Assembly (NCBI RefSeq): GCF_004362145.1 | Contig: NZ_SNXC01000009.1 | Coordinates: forward strand, 485,823 to 549,822 | Direction of reading: 5' to 3' | Source of the DNA: Marinomonas balearica | GTDB lineage: Bacteria; Pseudomonadota; Gammaproteobacteria; Pseudomonadales; Marinomonadaceae | Length of the DNA: 64,000 nt | In this document: positions 43,778-53,444 of the stretch, piece by piece | How the letters are laid out: each line of letters begins with the position of its first letter | How positions within the stretch are numbered: the first letter of the stretch is position 1 | The notes under the pieces: generated by a model | Database searches by the model: none | The model's input: the letters and a program-made list of their open reading frames with translations, nothing else | Told to the model about the DNA's origin: nothing | Made by a program: the position numbers and the translations under genes

Positions 43778-46700
43778 TTACAGTAACTCTTCAAAATCCT
43801 TGAGCGAGACTGGCTTGCTAAGAAGGAATCCTTGGTACGCGGAGCAGCCTTTTTGTTCCAGAAATTCTCGTTGAGCTTCTGTTTCAACGCCTTCTGCAAT
43901 GACCGACAATTGTAAGCTTTGAGCCATAGTAATAATGGTTTGCGCGACAATGGCGTCATCATGGCTATTTGGTAAGTTGGCGATAAATGAACGGTCAATT
44001 TTGAGTTGCTGTAATGGCAAGCGCGTAAGATACGATAATGAAGAATACCCAGTACCAAAGTCGTCCAAAGAAAACCCTACACCGAATGACTTAAGAGCGT
44101 ATATTTTATTGATGGAATCATCAATGTCTTCAATTAAAAGGCTTTCTGTCATCTCAATTTTCAAATGACTCGCGGGCGCTTGAGTTTGCTGTAGTATTTG
44201 GCGTACTTTTTCCACAAAGTTGCTTTGACGAAACTGGTATTGGCTCACGTTAACGGCTAAATCTAGATCTCTAGTTTTTGAATCTGTTGACCAGGTTTTG
44301 AGTTGTTTACACGCGTTTTCCAACACCCAATCACCTATAGGTACAATTAAGCCTGATTCTTCTGCCAGTGGAATAAACTGATTAGGTGGGATTAGGCCAA
44401 GTTTAGGGTGTTGCCAACGTATGAGAGCTTCAGCCCCGACGATGCCTATTTTGCTGTCATATTGAGCTTGGTAATGAAGGAAAAACTGCTGATCGTCAAT
44501 TCCTTGTCGCATAGCCGCTTCAAGAGCCGCTTTTTCAGCGATGGCTGTCTGCATGTCAGGGCTGAAATGTAGAAAGTTATTGCGACCATTTTGCTTTGCT
44601 TGATACATCGCAATGTCAGCTTGTTTTTGCAATTCATGAGGATTGCTCTGCATTCCTGTAAATACGGTAATGCCAATACTAGACGTAATATGGTGTGTAT
44701 GTTCGCCGATGATAAAGGGTTGGCAAATGGTCTCTGACACCGTGTTGGCAATCTGATTGATTCGGTCACTTACCTTGTCAGGGCAGCTACCCAAAGTCGT
44801 CAGCATAATCATAAATTCATCACCACCGAACCGTGCAACACAACCGTCTTTTTGTATTGTTAATTGAAGCCTTTTAGCAACTTCTTTTAACAATTGATCG
44901 CCTTTATCATGCCCGTGAGTATCGTTGAGGTTTTTGAAGTTGTCTAGACCGATAAGCATGAGTGCGCCGTGGTGTTCAGAACGTTGAACGTTAGTTAGGA
45001 CATGATCCAGTTTCTTTATGAACAGTCGGCGATTGGGCAGCGAGGTGAGCAAATCATGGTAGGCAATATGTTCTATCTCAGCGGTTCTCTGTTTCAGGCT
45101 TTTAATACGAATACGGTAAATACTAATAATCACAATAAGACAAACGGCGATTACTAAGCTATTAAACCATCCTGTTTTCCACCACGGTGGCAAAATGACA
45201 ATCGGCAGATTAACGCCTTGACTGTTCCAGACTCCGTCGCTGTTTGAAGCCTGAACATGAAATAGGTACTCACCTGCATCCAAATTGGTGTAGATGGCCA
45301 AGCGTTGTTTGCTGCTGACAGTATTCCAATGTTGTTCTAGTCCTTCCAGTCTATAGCGGTATTGATTGTTTTCAGAGTTTGCGTAACTTAACGCCGAAAA
45401 CTCCATAGAAAAAATAGCATCTTGATGGGAGAGAGTGAGTGAATCTGTGTACTGAATCGCTTGCGTTAAAACTGATTCAACGGAGATCTCGACAGGTTTA
45501 TTGAATATTTTAAGATCCGTAATTGCGACCGGTGGGACAAACGGATTATCTTCTATCTGCTCGGGGAAAAATGCATTTAGCCCTTTGCTACCACCAAAGA
45601 AAACTTGTCCATTGGGCGCATGCGCGTAGCTGTTTTGGCTAAAATCATTACTTTGCAAACCATTTTCGGCGGCGTAGTTTCTAAATGTGCCAGTTTGCAC
45701 ATTAAATTGAGATAGACCGTTTTTTGTACTGACCCAAAGGTGACCTCGAGAGTCTTCCAACACACCTTCAACATTGCTGCTTGGAAGCCCTTGGTTTTCC
45801 GTATAGCGAGTGAAACTTTGATGTTGCGGGTCAAATTTGTACAAGCCATCTGAGGCACCAACCCAGAGCATCTTCATCCCATCTAGGTGGAGGGATCGAA
45901 TACTTCCTCCTTGTAACTTGTCTGGGGAGTGGTATTCCGGAAGGTAATTCACGAAGGTTTCTGATCGTTTGTCAAAGTGGCTTAACACACCGTCCCAAGT
46001 ACCAATCCAAAGTGCATCGGTGCCATCAGGATAGATCGCCCTGACGTTTTTTCCTCCTATGCTGCTATTGTCATTTGAATCGTGGGTATAGTGAGTGAAC
46101 TGCTCAGTTTCTGGATCAAATCGACTCAGGCCTCCGAATTGACCAAGCCACAAAATACCGTCTTGATCCTTATAGATTTCTAAAACATGGTTTGATAAAA
46201 GGCTGTTTGGATCATTAGGATCGTGTCGAAAGTGTTTGAACTCGCCAGTTGCTTCATCGTATCGATCTAATCCGCCTTCCCAGCCGCCCAACCAAAGAAA
46301 CCCACGTGAATCTTTTTGTATGCTGCTGATATACAGCCCCGGACTGAGTGACTGGCTGCTGTCCTGATTAGGGAGATAATTGGTGACGGTTCCGGTGCGT
46401 TGATCAATCTTACTTAGGCCTCGAGGCCAAAATCCCACCCAAATAATGTCATTTGACTCAGCATAAACTTCGGCGACTCTGCCACTCAAAATACTGTTAG
46501 GGTTAGAATCTTGATTTTGGAGCAAACCAAATTGTTGCTGTCTAAAATCAACCAGATTGATTCCTCCGTTGACCGTACCTAACCACAACAAACCGGATGT
46601 ATCTTTAAAAATCGAGGTAACGCTATTGTCGTTAAGGCCATGAGGGTTTGAGGCGTCGTGCAGGAATAGTTGGGAGAATTGGGTGGTTTCACGATCAAAA

Positions 46701-47599
46701 TAATACAGCCCGCTCTTCGATGGAATCCAAAACCCTTTGTTGCCGTCTGCAAGCAGGTTTGCGCTAAATAAGCCAAGAGACTCAAGAGGGTATTGGGTAA
46801 ATTCTTCTGCTTCTATATTAAATTTTACAAGTGCCGCGGGAGCCCAAGACAGTATCCAAAGATTCCCCGAATTGTCTGCATAAATATGATCGCCTGAGAG
46901 GCTTTCAATTGTCTCAGAGGGGCGAACTAACTCTCCAGTCATTGGGTCTAATTTATATAACCCTTTTGCTCCTACAAACCAAATGTTTCCTTTCACATCT
47001 TCAGTAATGTCGGTAATACGGCCTACAAAATGACCCGCAGTATCTGTACTAAAAAGTGTAAATTCATTGTTTACAGGGTCAAACTTATTCAGCCCGCTGT
47101 CCGATGTACCGAACCAAAAGTTCCCGCTATTGTCTTGAAAAATACTCTCAACAGAATTGCTGCTTAAACTGTTGGGGTTGGTAGGCTCATGCCTATATCG
47201 AGTGAAGCGTACAGTTCGAGGGTTAAATTTATTAACACCTGAGCTGTTTGTCGCCGCCCATAATTGCCCTTGATCGTCTTCGATTAAATCTTGAATGGAA
47301 TTTGAGCTGATGGTGTTGGGGTTATCTGCGTTGTTTTTATAAACAACAAATGTATTGCCATCATATCGATTCAGGCCATCTCGGGTGGCAAACCACATGA
47401 AGCCTAGACGATCTTGTAAAATAGCTAGAACGTGGTTCTGAGAAAGTCCATCCTCTGTTGTGAGGTGATCTAGCTGGATGGTTGCTTGCGGAATATTAGA
47501 GAAACCATCATCAGCATATGCGGGGCAAACGATAAAAAACCAAAGTAGCAACTGACTTATTGGAATCAAAACTCTCTTTTTTACGATGCTAGCTTTCAT
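43778..47599 (-). CDS. Periplasmic two-propeller sensor with GGDEF and EAL domains
   Basis: 1273 residues. A signal peptide (LLLWFFIVCPAYA) leads about 13 Reg_prop-type repeats (xGxLWxGTxxGLxxFD). They fill two beta-propellers (about residues 30-670), followed by a Y_Y_Y domain ending near residue 770 and one TM helix (LVIAVCLIVIISIYRI). The cytosolic part has an intact ARFGGDEF and, at the C-terminus, a complete EAL set: GAEALIRW, IEMTES, LDDFGTGYSSLSYL, LKIDRSF and EGVETEAQ. The inhibitory RxxD site before GGDEF is not conserved. Propeller sensors of this type usually detect extracellular glycans. It makes and/or degrades cyclic di-GMP. Confidence 0.93.
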   Translation of the reverse strand: MKASIVKKRVLIPISQLLLWFFIVCPAYADDGFSNIPQATIQLDHLTTEDGLSQNHVLAILQDRLGFMWFATRDGLNRYDGNTFVVYKNNADNPNTISSNSIQDLIEDDQGQLWAATNSSGVNKFNPRTVRFTRYRHEPTNPNSLSSNSVESIFQDNSGNFWFGTSDSGLNKFDPVNNEFTLFSTDTAGHFVGRITDITEDVKGNIWFVGAKGLYKLDPMTGELVRPSETIESLSGDHIYADNSGNLWILSWAPAALVKFNIEAEEFTQYPLESLGLFSANLLADGNKGFWIPSKSGLYYFDRETTQFSQLFLHDASNPHGLNDNSVTSIFKDTSGLLWLGTVNGGINLVDFRQQQFGLLQNQDSNPNSILSGRVAEVYAESNDIIWVGFWPRGLSKIDQRTGTVTNYLPNQDSSQSLSPGLYISSIQKDSRGFLWLGGWEGGLDRYDEATGEFKHFRHDPNDPNSLLSNHVLEIYKDQDGILWLGQFGGLSRFDPETEQFTHYTHDSNDNSSIGGKNVRAIYPDGTDALWIGTWDGVLSHFDKRSETFVNYLPEYHSPDKLQGGSIRSLHLDGMKMLWVGASDGLYKFDPQHQSFTRYTENQGLPSSNVEGVLEDSRGHLWVSTKNGLSQFNVQTGTFRNYAAENGLQSNDFSQNSYAHAPNGQVFFGGSKGLNAFFPEQIEDNPFVPPVAITDLKIFNKPVEISVESVLTQAIQYTDSLTLSHQDAIFSMEFSALSYANSENNQYRYRLEGLEQHWNTVSSKQRLAIYTNLDAGEYLFHVQASNSDGVWNSQGVNLPIVILPPWWKTGWFNSLVIAVCLIVIISIYRIRIKSLKQRTAEIEHIAYHDLLTSLPNRRLFIKKLDHVLTNVQRSEHHGALMLIGLDNFKNLNDTHGHDKGDQLLKEVAKRLQLTIQKDGCVARFGGDEFMIMLTTLGSCPDKVSDRINQIANTVSETICQPFIIGEHTHHITSSIGITVFTGMQSNPHELQKQADIAMYQAKQNGRNNFLHFSPDMQTAIAEKAALEAAMRQGIDDQQFFLHYQAQYDSKIGIVGAEALIRWQHPKLGLIPPNQFIPLAEESGLIVPIGDWVLENACKQLKTWSTDSKTRDLDLAVNVSQYQFRQSNFVEKVRQILQQTQAPASHLKIEMTESLLIEDIDDSINKIYALKSFGVGFSLDDFGTGYSSLSYLTRLPLQQLKIDRSFIANLPNSHDDAIVAQTIITMAQSLQLSVIAEGVETEAQREFLEQKGCSAYQGFLLSKPVSLKDFEELL

Positions 47600-47937
47600 G
47601 AGACCTCGATATCAATAGGAATAAAACGAGATAACTGTCCATGTTAGTTTGTAAAATTATAACTTTATTGCGGAATAGAGAAGGGCTTCACTACATAATA
47701 TTACATTATTCATCGCAGTTTAACGCCGATGCATCTGCACACTAAATAATATAAACGGTCGAAAATTACTGGAATCGAAACTTGCTAAGGTCAAAAAATC
47801 TGCGTTTGGTAGCGTATTTACTCCAAAATCTCTTTACTGAGCAGGAATCAAATATGTTACAAATACCGTCACACGGAATTTATCGCAGTTACACACCGAA
47901 AACTCTTATGAGCTAAAGTTCAAATAGTAGGAATTAT
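47600..47937. other. Divergent promoter region, GGDEF-EAL gene and NTF2-like gene
   Basis: No gene is recognised in 338 bases. The region is AT-rich and must carry both promoters. AGTAGGAATT just before 47938 is the ribosome site of the NTF2-like gene. I see no clear operator. Confidence 0.35.
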
Positions 47938-48330
47938 ATGTCATTGAATGAACCCCAAAAGGAATTGAAATCGACAGTAGAAGCCTTGATTGACGCGGGC
48001 TGTAATTATCGACTTGATGACCTCGCAAACCTGTATGCACCAGAGCTGATCATTGTCATGCTGTTACCAGATGGAAGTGTTTTAAACTTCGACTACCAAC
48101 AAAACATGGAATTCTTCCGTCGATTGCGAGATTCAGGAGCACCTTCACTCGATAAGACGGCTGAATTTAACTATATCGATGTGCGAGAGCAATCTGGTTA
48201 TGTGATGGTGACACGACAGATGGATTTGGGAGATGGTCCCAAAAAAATCGTTTTTAATCTTATGCTTAAAAAGTCCAATGATTTATGGCAAATATATCGT
48301 GAGCAGGCCGTTGTAATAAACGAAGCATAA
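47938..48330 (+). CDS. NTF2-like (SnoaL-type) protein
   Basis: 130 residues with an NTF2-like cone fold pattern: an N-terminal helix (LKSTVEALIDAGCNYRLDDLANLYAPEL is the typical helix plus YxxD/P turn), a central NMEFFRRLRD helix and three C-terminal strands ending in LWQIYREQAVVI. Proteins of this type act as small-molecule enzymes or binding proteins; no catalytic residue is evident. It is followed 64 bases later by the DUF952-DUF985 fusion on the same strand. Confidence 0.65.
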   Translation: MSLNEPQKELKSTVEALIDAGCNYRLDDLANLYAPELIIVMLLPDGSVLNFDYQQNMEFFRRLRDSGAPSLDKTAEFNYIDVREQSGYVMVTRQMDLGDGPKKIVFNLMLKKSNDLWQIYREQAVVINEA

Positions 48331-48394
48331 AAAGACAATCCAAAAGACGCATTCGATGTGCCTAACCCCCAGTCTACGCTAATAAGGAATTGAC

Positions 48395-49273
48395 ATGACT
48401 GACCCTACCGAAGCTTGTGTGTTTCACATTGTTTTAGAAAATCAAGCTTCTAAGATTCTTCAGAGCACCACATATACTGCCCCTAGCCTTAGCACAGATG
48501 GGTTCGTTCATTTTTGCAGCTTTCATCAGGTTGGATCGGTCGTTAAAGAATTTTATCGGGATCAAAAAAATCTTAAATTGTTGGTGATTGACGTGAGCTT
48601 ATTACGCTCTGAGCTTCGCTATGAAATACCTGATGGAAATAAATTAAGCTATTCGTCTACGGAAGATCTGTATCCTCATTTATATGGATCTTTGAATGTC
48701 GATGCGATTATCGATGTGATGGAGCTTAACCGATTCAATCAAAAGCCTGTTCATCCTGATACAGCGAGCATGCTTCGTCATTACCGCTTTGAAAGACTGC
48801 CAGTTGAAGGGACTTTGTTCAAGAGTACTTGGAGAGCATCGCAACAAACAGCTGATGACAAGCCGAGCGGAACGGCAATGATTGGGCTTTATGCAAATGA
48901 ACCTGAAAGTGTGTCGTGCTTTCATAAACTTGATTATGACGAAGTTTGGCATGTGTACGGTGGCGACCCTTTCACGCTTTATCTACTGTATCCAGATGGT
49001 CAGACAGAAGAAATTATAATGGGACAGAATGTCGCACAAGGGCAATATGTTCAATACGTTGTCCCTGCTGGAGTGTGGCAGGCGGGATGCCTTAATCAGG
49101 GAGGACGTTATGCATTATTCGGTTGTACTATGGCGCCAGGGTTTACAGGATCATGCTTTGAAGCTGGACAGGCTGCTAATTTGATAGAGCTATACCCTAG
49201 TAAAGCCGAAATTATTCAGAAATTGTCCGTGAATGGTGATGAGAAATATATGCCCGACGATTTTGCGAATTGA
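48395..49273 (+). CDS. DUF952-DUF985 (cupin_5) fusion protein
   Basis: 292 residues in two halves. Residues 8-115 match DUF952: VFHIVLENQA, GFVHFCSFHQVGSVVKEFY and a late YPHLYGSLNVDAIIDV. Residues 125-275 match the DUF985 cupin: LRHYRFERLPVEGTLFKSTW, FHKLDYDEVWHVYGGDPFTL, VPAGVWQAG and GCTMAPGF. The cupin metal-type residues (H, E) are present in KLDYDEVWHVYGG. The two domains are normally separate proteins of unknown function; here one gene carries both, which suggests that they work on the same substrate. Confidence 0.82.
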   Translation: MTDPTEACVFHIVLENQASKILQSTTYTAPSLSTDGFVHFCSFHQVGSVVKEFYRDQKNLKLLVIDVSLLRSELRYEIPDGNKLSYSSTEDLYPHLYGSLNVDAIIDVMELNRFNQKPVHPDTASMLRHYRFERLPVEGTLFKSTWRASQQTADDKPSGTAMIGLYANEPESVSCFHKLDYDEVWHVYGGDPFTLYLLYPDGQTEEIIMGQNVAQGQYVQYVVPAGVWQAGCLNQGGRYALFGCTMAPGFTGSCFEAGQAANLIELYPSKAEIIQKLSVNGDEKYMPDDFAN

Positions 49274-49549
49274 TTTAATCGTGAATTATGCCGCAATAGC
49301 CGTCATGGATCTGAATTCTCCCATTTTTTAAAGTACATTACTTCGTAACAGATTTTGTGCAACTGTTGTTTGCTATATCCACCTGATTTTTTAAACCTTT
49401 TGCGAGGCATTGATCAAACTCAATAATGAAATAACACTTTGTCAGGCTCTGTTTTGAGTCGATTGTTTGTTGATAATCGCAGTAGCTGCGTTACTGTATT
49501 ACTCTTAAATTTTCGGATTTCTGTTCACGATAAAATGAGGTGTTGCTCT

Positions 49550-49951
49550 ATGGAATTATTGTCCGTTCAAATAATAGAAATATTAGCGGCTTCTGTAACA
49601 GGGATGATTTTAGGTGCATTGTGGTACAGCCCAATAGCGTTCGGCCCTAGATGGATGGCCAGCATCGGTAAAACGCCAGAAAATATCGGCAATCAAACTT
49701 TACCCATGATAGGCAGTATCGTTGCCTGTATTCTTAGTGCTTTTGGTGTGTCTTTTCTTTCTGAGAATCTCGACATTTCAAGTGTGAACGAGGCGGTGAT
49801 TTTAGGCCTTGTATTGGGTTTTCTGATTATTTTTCCTGCGTTGCTTTCGGATAATTTGTTTTGTGGCTGGGGGAAGGCGCTGTTACTCATCCAAGCGGGC
49901 TACCGTCTTGTCACAATCATACTCATGTCCATCGTAATCTACCTTGTATAA
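49550..49951 (+). CDS. DUF1761 membrane protein
   Basis: 133 residues from the ATG at 49550, with GAGG upstream; the frame is open from 49439 but the extra N-terminus is not conserved-looking. Four TM helices. The motif GALWYSPIAFGPRWMASIG is the DUF1761 signature, followed by VILGLVLGFLIIFPA. Function unknown. It stands alone between the cupin fusion and the deiminase. Confidence 0.8.
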   Translation: MELLSVQIIEILAASVTGMILGALWYSPIAFGPRWMASIGKTPENIGNQTLPMIGSIVACILSAFGVSFLSENLDISSVNEAVILGLVLGFLIIFPALLSDNLFCGWGKALLLIQAGYRLVTIILMSIVIYLV

Positions 49952-50008
49952 ACTGATGCTAAACAATGGGCGATTATTCTTTGTCTTATTCTTGAGGAGA
50001 TAAACACC

Positions 50009-51115
50009 GTGGCCACTCGACGCACAGTCATTAAATCACTTAGCTTTTTAGCAGCATCCACTGTAATTGGAGGAGCGAAAGGGGCTTTTGCTGTGTCCAA
50101 GGGTGAAGAAATTTGGATTATGCCAGATGAAAGTGATCCGCATCAGCGTACATGGATGGCCTTTGGAGCGAGTCGAGATATTTGGGGCCACGAGCTTTTG
50201 TTTGACGTTCAACGTAACTTGGCAACCATTGCTTTGAGCATTGCTCAGTATGAACCTGTCTCAATGTTGGTTCGTCAATCAGACTTGGCTCTGGCTCGAC
50301 GTTTAATGGGGAACAAGGTTGATCTCATCGTTAGTCCTCTTGATGATTTATGGATTCGTGATTCAGGGCCTGTTTTCGTTGTCACAAAGAGTGGCGACAA
50401 GGCCGCCGTTGATTTTAATTTTAATGGCTGGGGCGATAAGCAAGATTATGAACATGACGCAAAGGTCGCTGCGTTTGTTGCTAGAAACGCTGATGTGCTT
50501 CGTATCCAGACGGATCTCGTTCTTGAAGGCGGCGGGATTGAGGTTGATGGGCATGGAATAGCTATCATAACCGAGAGTTGTGTGCTCAATGAAAATCGCA
50601 ACCCTGGTGTAAGTAAGCGTGAATGCGAACAAGAACTGAAGCGTTTACTTGGATTGAACAAGATCATTTGGTTGCCCGGCATTAAAGGCAAAGACATTAC
50701 CGATGGGCACACTGATTTTTATGCTCGTTTCGCTCGTCCTGGGGTGGTTGTAGTGGGATACGATCCCGATCCTTATTCGTTTGATCACGCTGTTACCAAG
50801 CAGCATCTGGAGATTCTACGTAAAGCGACGGATGTAGAAGGTCGAAAACTGGAGATTATTACATTAGAAGCACCGACAAGGATCCGTGAAGAGTATGCTA
50901 GCGACGATTTTGCCGCAGGTTACATCAATTACTACGTTTGTAATGGTGCGGTGATTGCTCCTGAATTTGGTGATCCACGAACGGATGCCGCAGCAAAACG
51001 CCAACTTCAAAAAGCGTTTCCTGAACGAGATGTAATCCAGATCAACATCGACGCTATAGCGGCGGGGGGTGGAGGCATTCATTGTACGACTCAACAAGAG
51101 CCAAAGGTTTTATGA
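50009..51115 (+). CDS. Tat-exported agmatine/peptidyl-arginine deiminase family protein
   Basis: 368 residues from a GTG start preceded by GAGGAG. The N-terminus TRRTVIKSLSFLAASTVIGG is a twin-arginine signal, so the enzyme is periplasmic. The deiminase catalytic set is complete: DDLWIRDSGP, VLEGGGIEVDG, DITDGHTDFYARF and the nucleophile Cys in GGGGIHCTTQQ. The GGGGIHCxTxxxP ending fits agmatine deiminase (AguA), which is normally cytosolic; export is unusual. It would hydrolyse agmatine or peptidyl-arginine outside the cytoplasm. No aguB partner lies beside it. Confidence 0.88.
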   Translation: MATRRTVIKSLSFLAASTVIGGAKGAFAVSKGEEIWIMPDESDPHQRTWMAFGASRDIWGHELLFDVQRNLATIALSIAQYEPVSMLVRQSDLALARRLMGNKVDLIVSPLDDLWIRDSGPVFVVTKSGDKAAVDFNFNGWGDKQDYEHDAKVAAFVARNADVLRIQTDLVLEGGGIEVDGHGIAIITESCVLNENRNPGVSKRECEQELKRLLGLNKIIWLPGIKGKDITDGHTDFYARFARPGVVVVGYDPDPYSFDHAVTKQHLEILRKATDVEGRKLEIITLEAPTRIREEYASDDFAAGYINYYVCNGAVIAPEFGDPRTDAAAKRQLQKAFPERDVIQINIDAIAAGGGGIHCTTQQEPKVL

Positions 51116-51239
51116 CCGCTCCGTTAAGAGTGTGGTTTTCAATAAAATAAAAGGCTTCGATTGGCTCTACCAACAGTGAGGTTGTCATAATTATGGCAAA
51201 TAGTTACTATTTCTATATAGACTTTGAGGAGAGACTGCG

Positions 51240-51653
51240 ATGAAAGGTCATGGTAAATGCATGTGTGGTTCGGTTGCTTTAGAAGTTGAGTACGCCAGTA
51301 GCGAAGTTGCAGCATGTCACTGTAGCATGTGTCGCAACTGGGGAGGCGGGCCAATGCTAGCGATTGACTGTGCCGATTCTGTAAAAATATCAGACGAGAG
51401 CAGTGTCACTCGTTATGCATCATCAGAATGGGCTGAGAGAGGTTTTTGTAGCAAATGTGGAACTCACCTATTTTACTTCCTTAAACCCGCCAATCAGTAC
51501 CATCTTCCTATTGGTTTACTGCAAACGGATAACAAATTTACTTTTACTCATCAAATATTCATTGACGAGAAACCTGAGTATTACGAGTTCAAGAACGAAA
51601 CTCACAATATGACGGGTGCAGAAGTCTTCGCTTATTTTGAAGCAGAAGATTGA
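51240..51653 (+). CDS. GFA-family (glutathione-dependent formaldehyde-activating enzyme-like) protein
   Basis: 137 residues. Zinc-binding cysteines occur in the expected pattern: CMCGSVALEVEY, CHCSMCRNWGGGP and, later, FCSKCGTHLFY. The strand ERGFCSKCGTHLFYF is typical. Family members bind zinc; only a few have shown formaldehyde-related activity. GAGGAGAGA precedes the ATG. Monocistronic. Confidence 0.88.
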   Translation: MKGHGKCMCGSVALEVEYASSEVAACHCSMCRNWGGGPMLAIDCADSVKISDESSVTRYASSEWAERGFCSKCGTHLFYFLKPANQYHLPIGLLQTDNKFTFTHQIFIDEKPEYYEFKNETHNMTGAEVFAYFEAED

Positions 51654-51690
51654 ACCACCAATAGACGAATTTAGGTCAAGCTCAATCGGA

Positions 51691-51728
51691 AACTTACATC
51701 ACAGTGAAGCAAATGTGTGATGTAAGTT
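51691..51728 (+). terminator. 13-bp stem hairpin after the GFA gene
   Basis: AACTTACATCACA and TGTGATGTAAGTT are exact inverse complements separated by 12 bases, 38 bases past the GFA stop. There is no T run, so it is a weak or Rho-assisted terminator. The remainder of the 297-base gap to the GNAT gene (51654-51950) holds nothing recognisable. Confidence 0.55.
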
Positions 51729-51950
51729 CTATTCATAAAATCTTCGCATTGACACAGATTGCTCATTCTAAGCGTATCAATCGTGGTCACGGTTTGTCTG
51801 CTATTTACCTTTGACGTAATAGAGACAACAAGGCAGCCGAGTTACGGTATAACATAGTGAAAGAGCGCTTGTATTGACGCATGAAATAGTTTCGTTCATT
51901 TCACATTTCCTTTCCTGATTCTTATTTTCGTAATTCCAGAGGTAGAAGAG

Positions 51951-52439
51951 ATGCTTAGGCTGATAACAGAGCAAGATTTCAAAGAATTTTGGCCAGTTTT
52001 TCGATCCATTGTTACCGCTCAGGAAACCTATGCGTTTGATCCCGAGATGCGTTTCGAGGATGGGTATTCGTTGTGGTGTGTTTCACCCATTAAGACATTT
52101 GTTTTTGAGGGTGAAGATGGCTCGATTTTGGGATCTTACTATATTAAAGCAAACGCAATGGGGCCAAGTAACCACATTTGTAATTGCGGATACATGGTAA
52201 GTGAAAAAGCGCGTGGGCAAGGGGTGGCGAAAAAGATGTGTGACCATTCACAACAAATCGCGTTAGAGCTTGGGTTTGAAACGATGCAGTTTAACTCAGT
52301 CGTTTCAACAAACGACATTGCTGTAAAACTGTGGCAAAAGTTGGGTTTTGAAATCATCGGAACCATTCCTAAAGCGTATCGCCATAAGCGTTTAGGGTAT
52401 GTAGATAGCTATGTAATGTATAAGCAGTTGGTTCAGTAG
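51951..52439 (+). CDS. GNAT-family N-acetyltransferase
   Basis: 162 residues. Acetyl-CoA binding motif A is GYMVSEKARGQGVAKKMCDH (R/QGxGxA/G), followed by LGFETMQFNSVVSTNDIAVKLW and KLGFEIIGTIPKAYRH, the standard GNAT C-terminus. The acceptor is unknown. AGAGGTAGAAGAG gives a good ribosome site. Confidence 0.9.
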   Translation: MLRLITEQDFKEFWPVFRSIVTAQETYAFDPEMRFEDGYSLWCVSPIKTFVFEGEDGSILGSYYIKANAMGPSNHICNCGYMVSEKARGQGVAKKMCDHSQQIALELGFETMQFNSVVSTNDIAVKLWQKLGFEIIGTIPKAYRHKRLGYVDSYVMYKQLVQ

Positions 52440-52599
52440 TATCTTAAAAAATCATGAAATAACCGGTGTGTTCAATTTAGATATAATTTTTTACATTTGG
52501 TCAACTTTAACTGCAATCGACTTCTGTTAAGGTGTGTTCTGAAAGCGATACTTGTAATTGCAAGAATTTAGGACTATTCAAACATAAAAGGGTTAAGGT

Positions 52600-53430
52600 A
52601 TGCAGGATGTAATTCAAGAACTGGATATAAACCAATATTTGCCAACAGCGATTGATTGGGCGACGAATGTATTGCTCGCGATCGTCATATTGTTGGTAGG
52701 TATGTGGATTGCAGGACGAGTTAATGCGCTTGTAGTTGGTGTGAGCAAGAAACACGATAAGCTTGACGATACGTTATTTCGCTTTTTAGGCAGTGTGGCT
52801 CGTTATGTTGTCATGGCGTTTGTTCTTATTGCTGTCTTGAATCGCTTTGGTGTGCAAACTGCGTCGATTGTGGCGTTGTTAGGCGCAGCGAGTTTGGCGG
52901 TTGGTCTTGCGCTACAAGGTGCAATGTCTAACTTAGCCGCCGGGGTTATGTTGCTGATTTTCCGACCTTATAAAGTGGGAGACTTTATCGATGCCGCGGG
53001 AAGATTTGGTAAAGTGACGGAAATCGATTTGTTTACAACGGTTTTGCAAACATTCGATAACCAACAGATTATCGTGCCGAACAGTCAAATTTGGGGCGAC
53101 CAGATTATCAATCACTCGCATCATCCTGTTCGTGGGGTAGATATGCGATTTGGTGTGGCTTATGGTGAAAATACCGACGCAGCGCGCGCGGTGATTGAAG
53201 AGGTGTTGTCTTCACATCCTCATATCCTAAAAGACCCTAAGCCGTTTGTAGAAGTCGAAACCTTAAATGACAGTTCTGTTGATTTTCTTGTCAGACCGTT
53301 CTGTAAGGGTGAGCACTACTTCGATGTTTTATATACCGTGCCTGAGCAAATTAAAAAGGCGCTTGATGACAACAATATCGAAATTCCATTCCCGCATCGC
53401 AAAGTCATTGTAGTGAATGAAAATGCCTAA
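52600..53430 (+). CDS. mscS: Small-conductance mechanosensitive channel (MscS)
   Basis: 276 residues, the size of E. coli MscS. Three TM helices are visible (NVLLAIVILLVGMWIAGR, YVVMAFVLIAVLNRFG, then TM3). The pore-lining TM3 contains the Gly/Ala-rich SLAVGLALQGAMSNLAAGVMLLIFRPYKVGD, and the cytosolic vestibule follows with IVPNSQIWGDQIINHSHHPV. It releases solutes on hypo-osmotic shock, which matters for a bacterium that accumulates betaine. It converges on the sugar ABC operon with a shared hairpin between. Confidence 0.93.
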   Translation: MQDVIQELDINQYLPTAIDWATNVLLAIVILLVGMWIAGRVNALVVGVSKKHDKLDDTLFRFLGSVARYVVMAFVLIAVLNRFGVQTASIVALLGAASLAVGLALQGAMSNLAAGVMLLIFRPYKVGDFIDAAGRFGKVTEIDLFTTVLQTFDNQQIIVPNSQIWGDQIINHSHHPVRGVDMRFGVAYGENTDAARAVIEEVLSSHPHILKDPKPFVEVETLNDSSVDFLVRPFCKGEHYFDVLYTVPEQIKKALDDNNIEIPFPHRKVIVVNENA

Positions 53431-53444
53431 GTAATGCCTAATTA

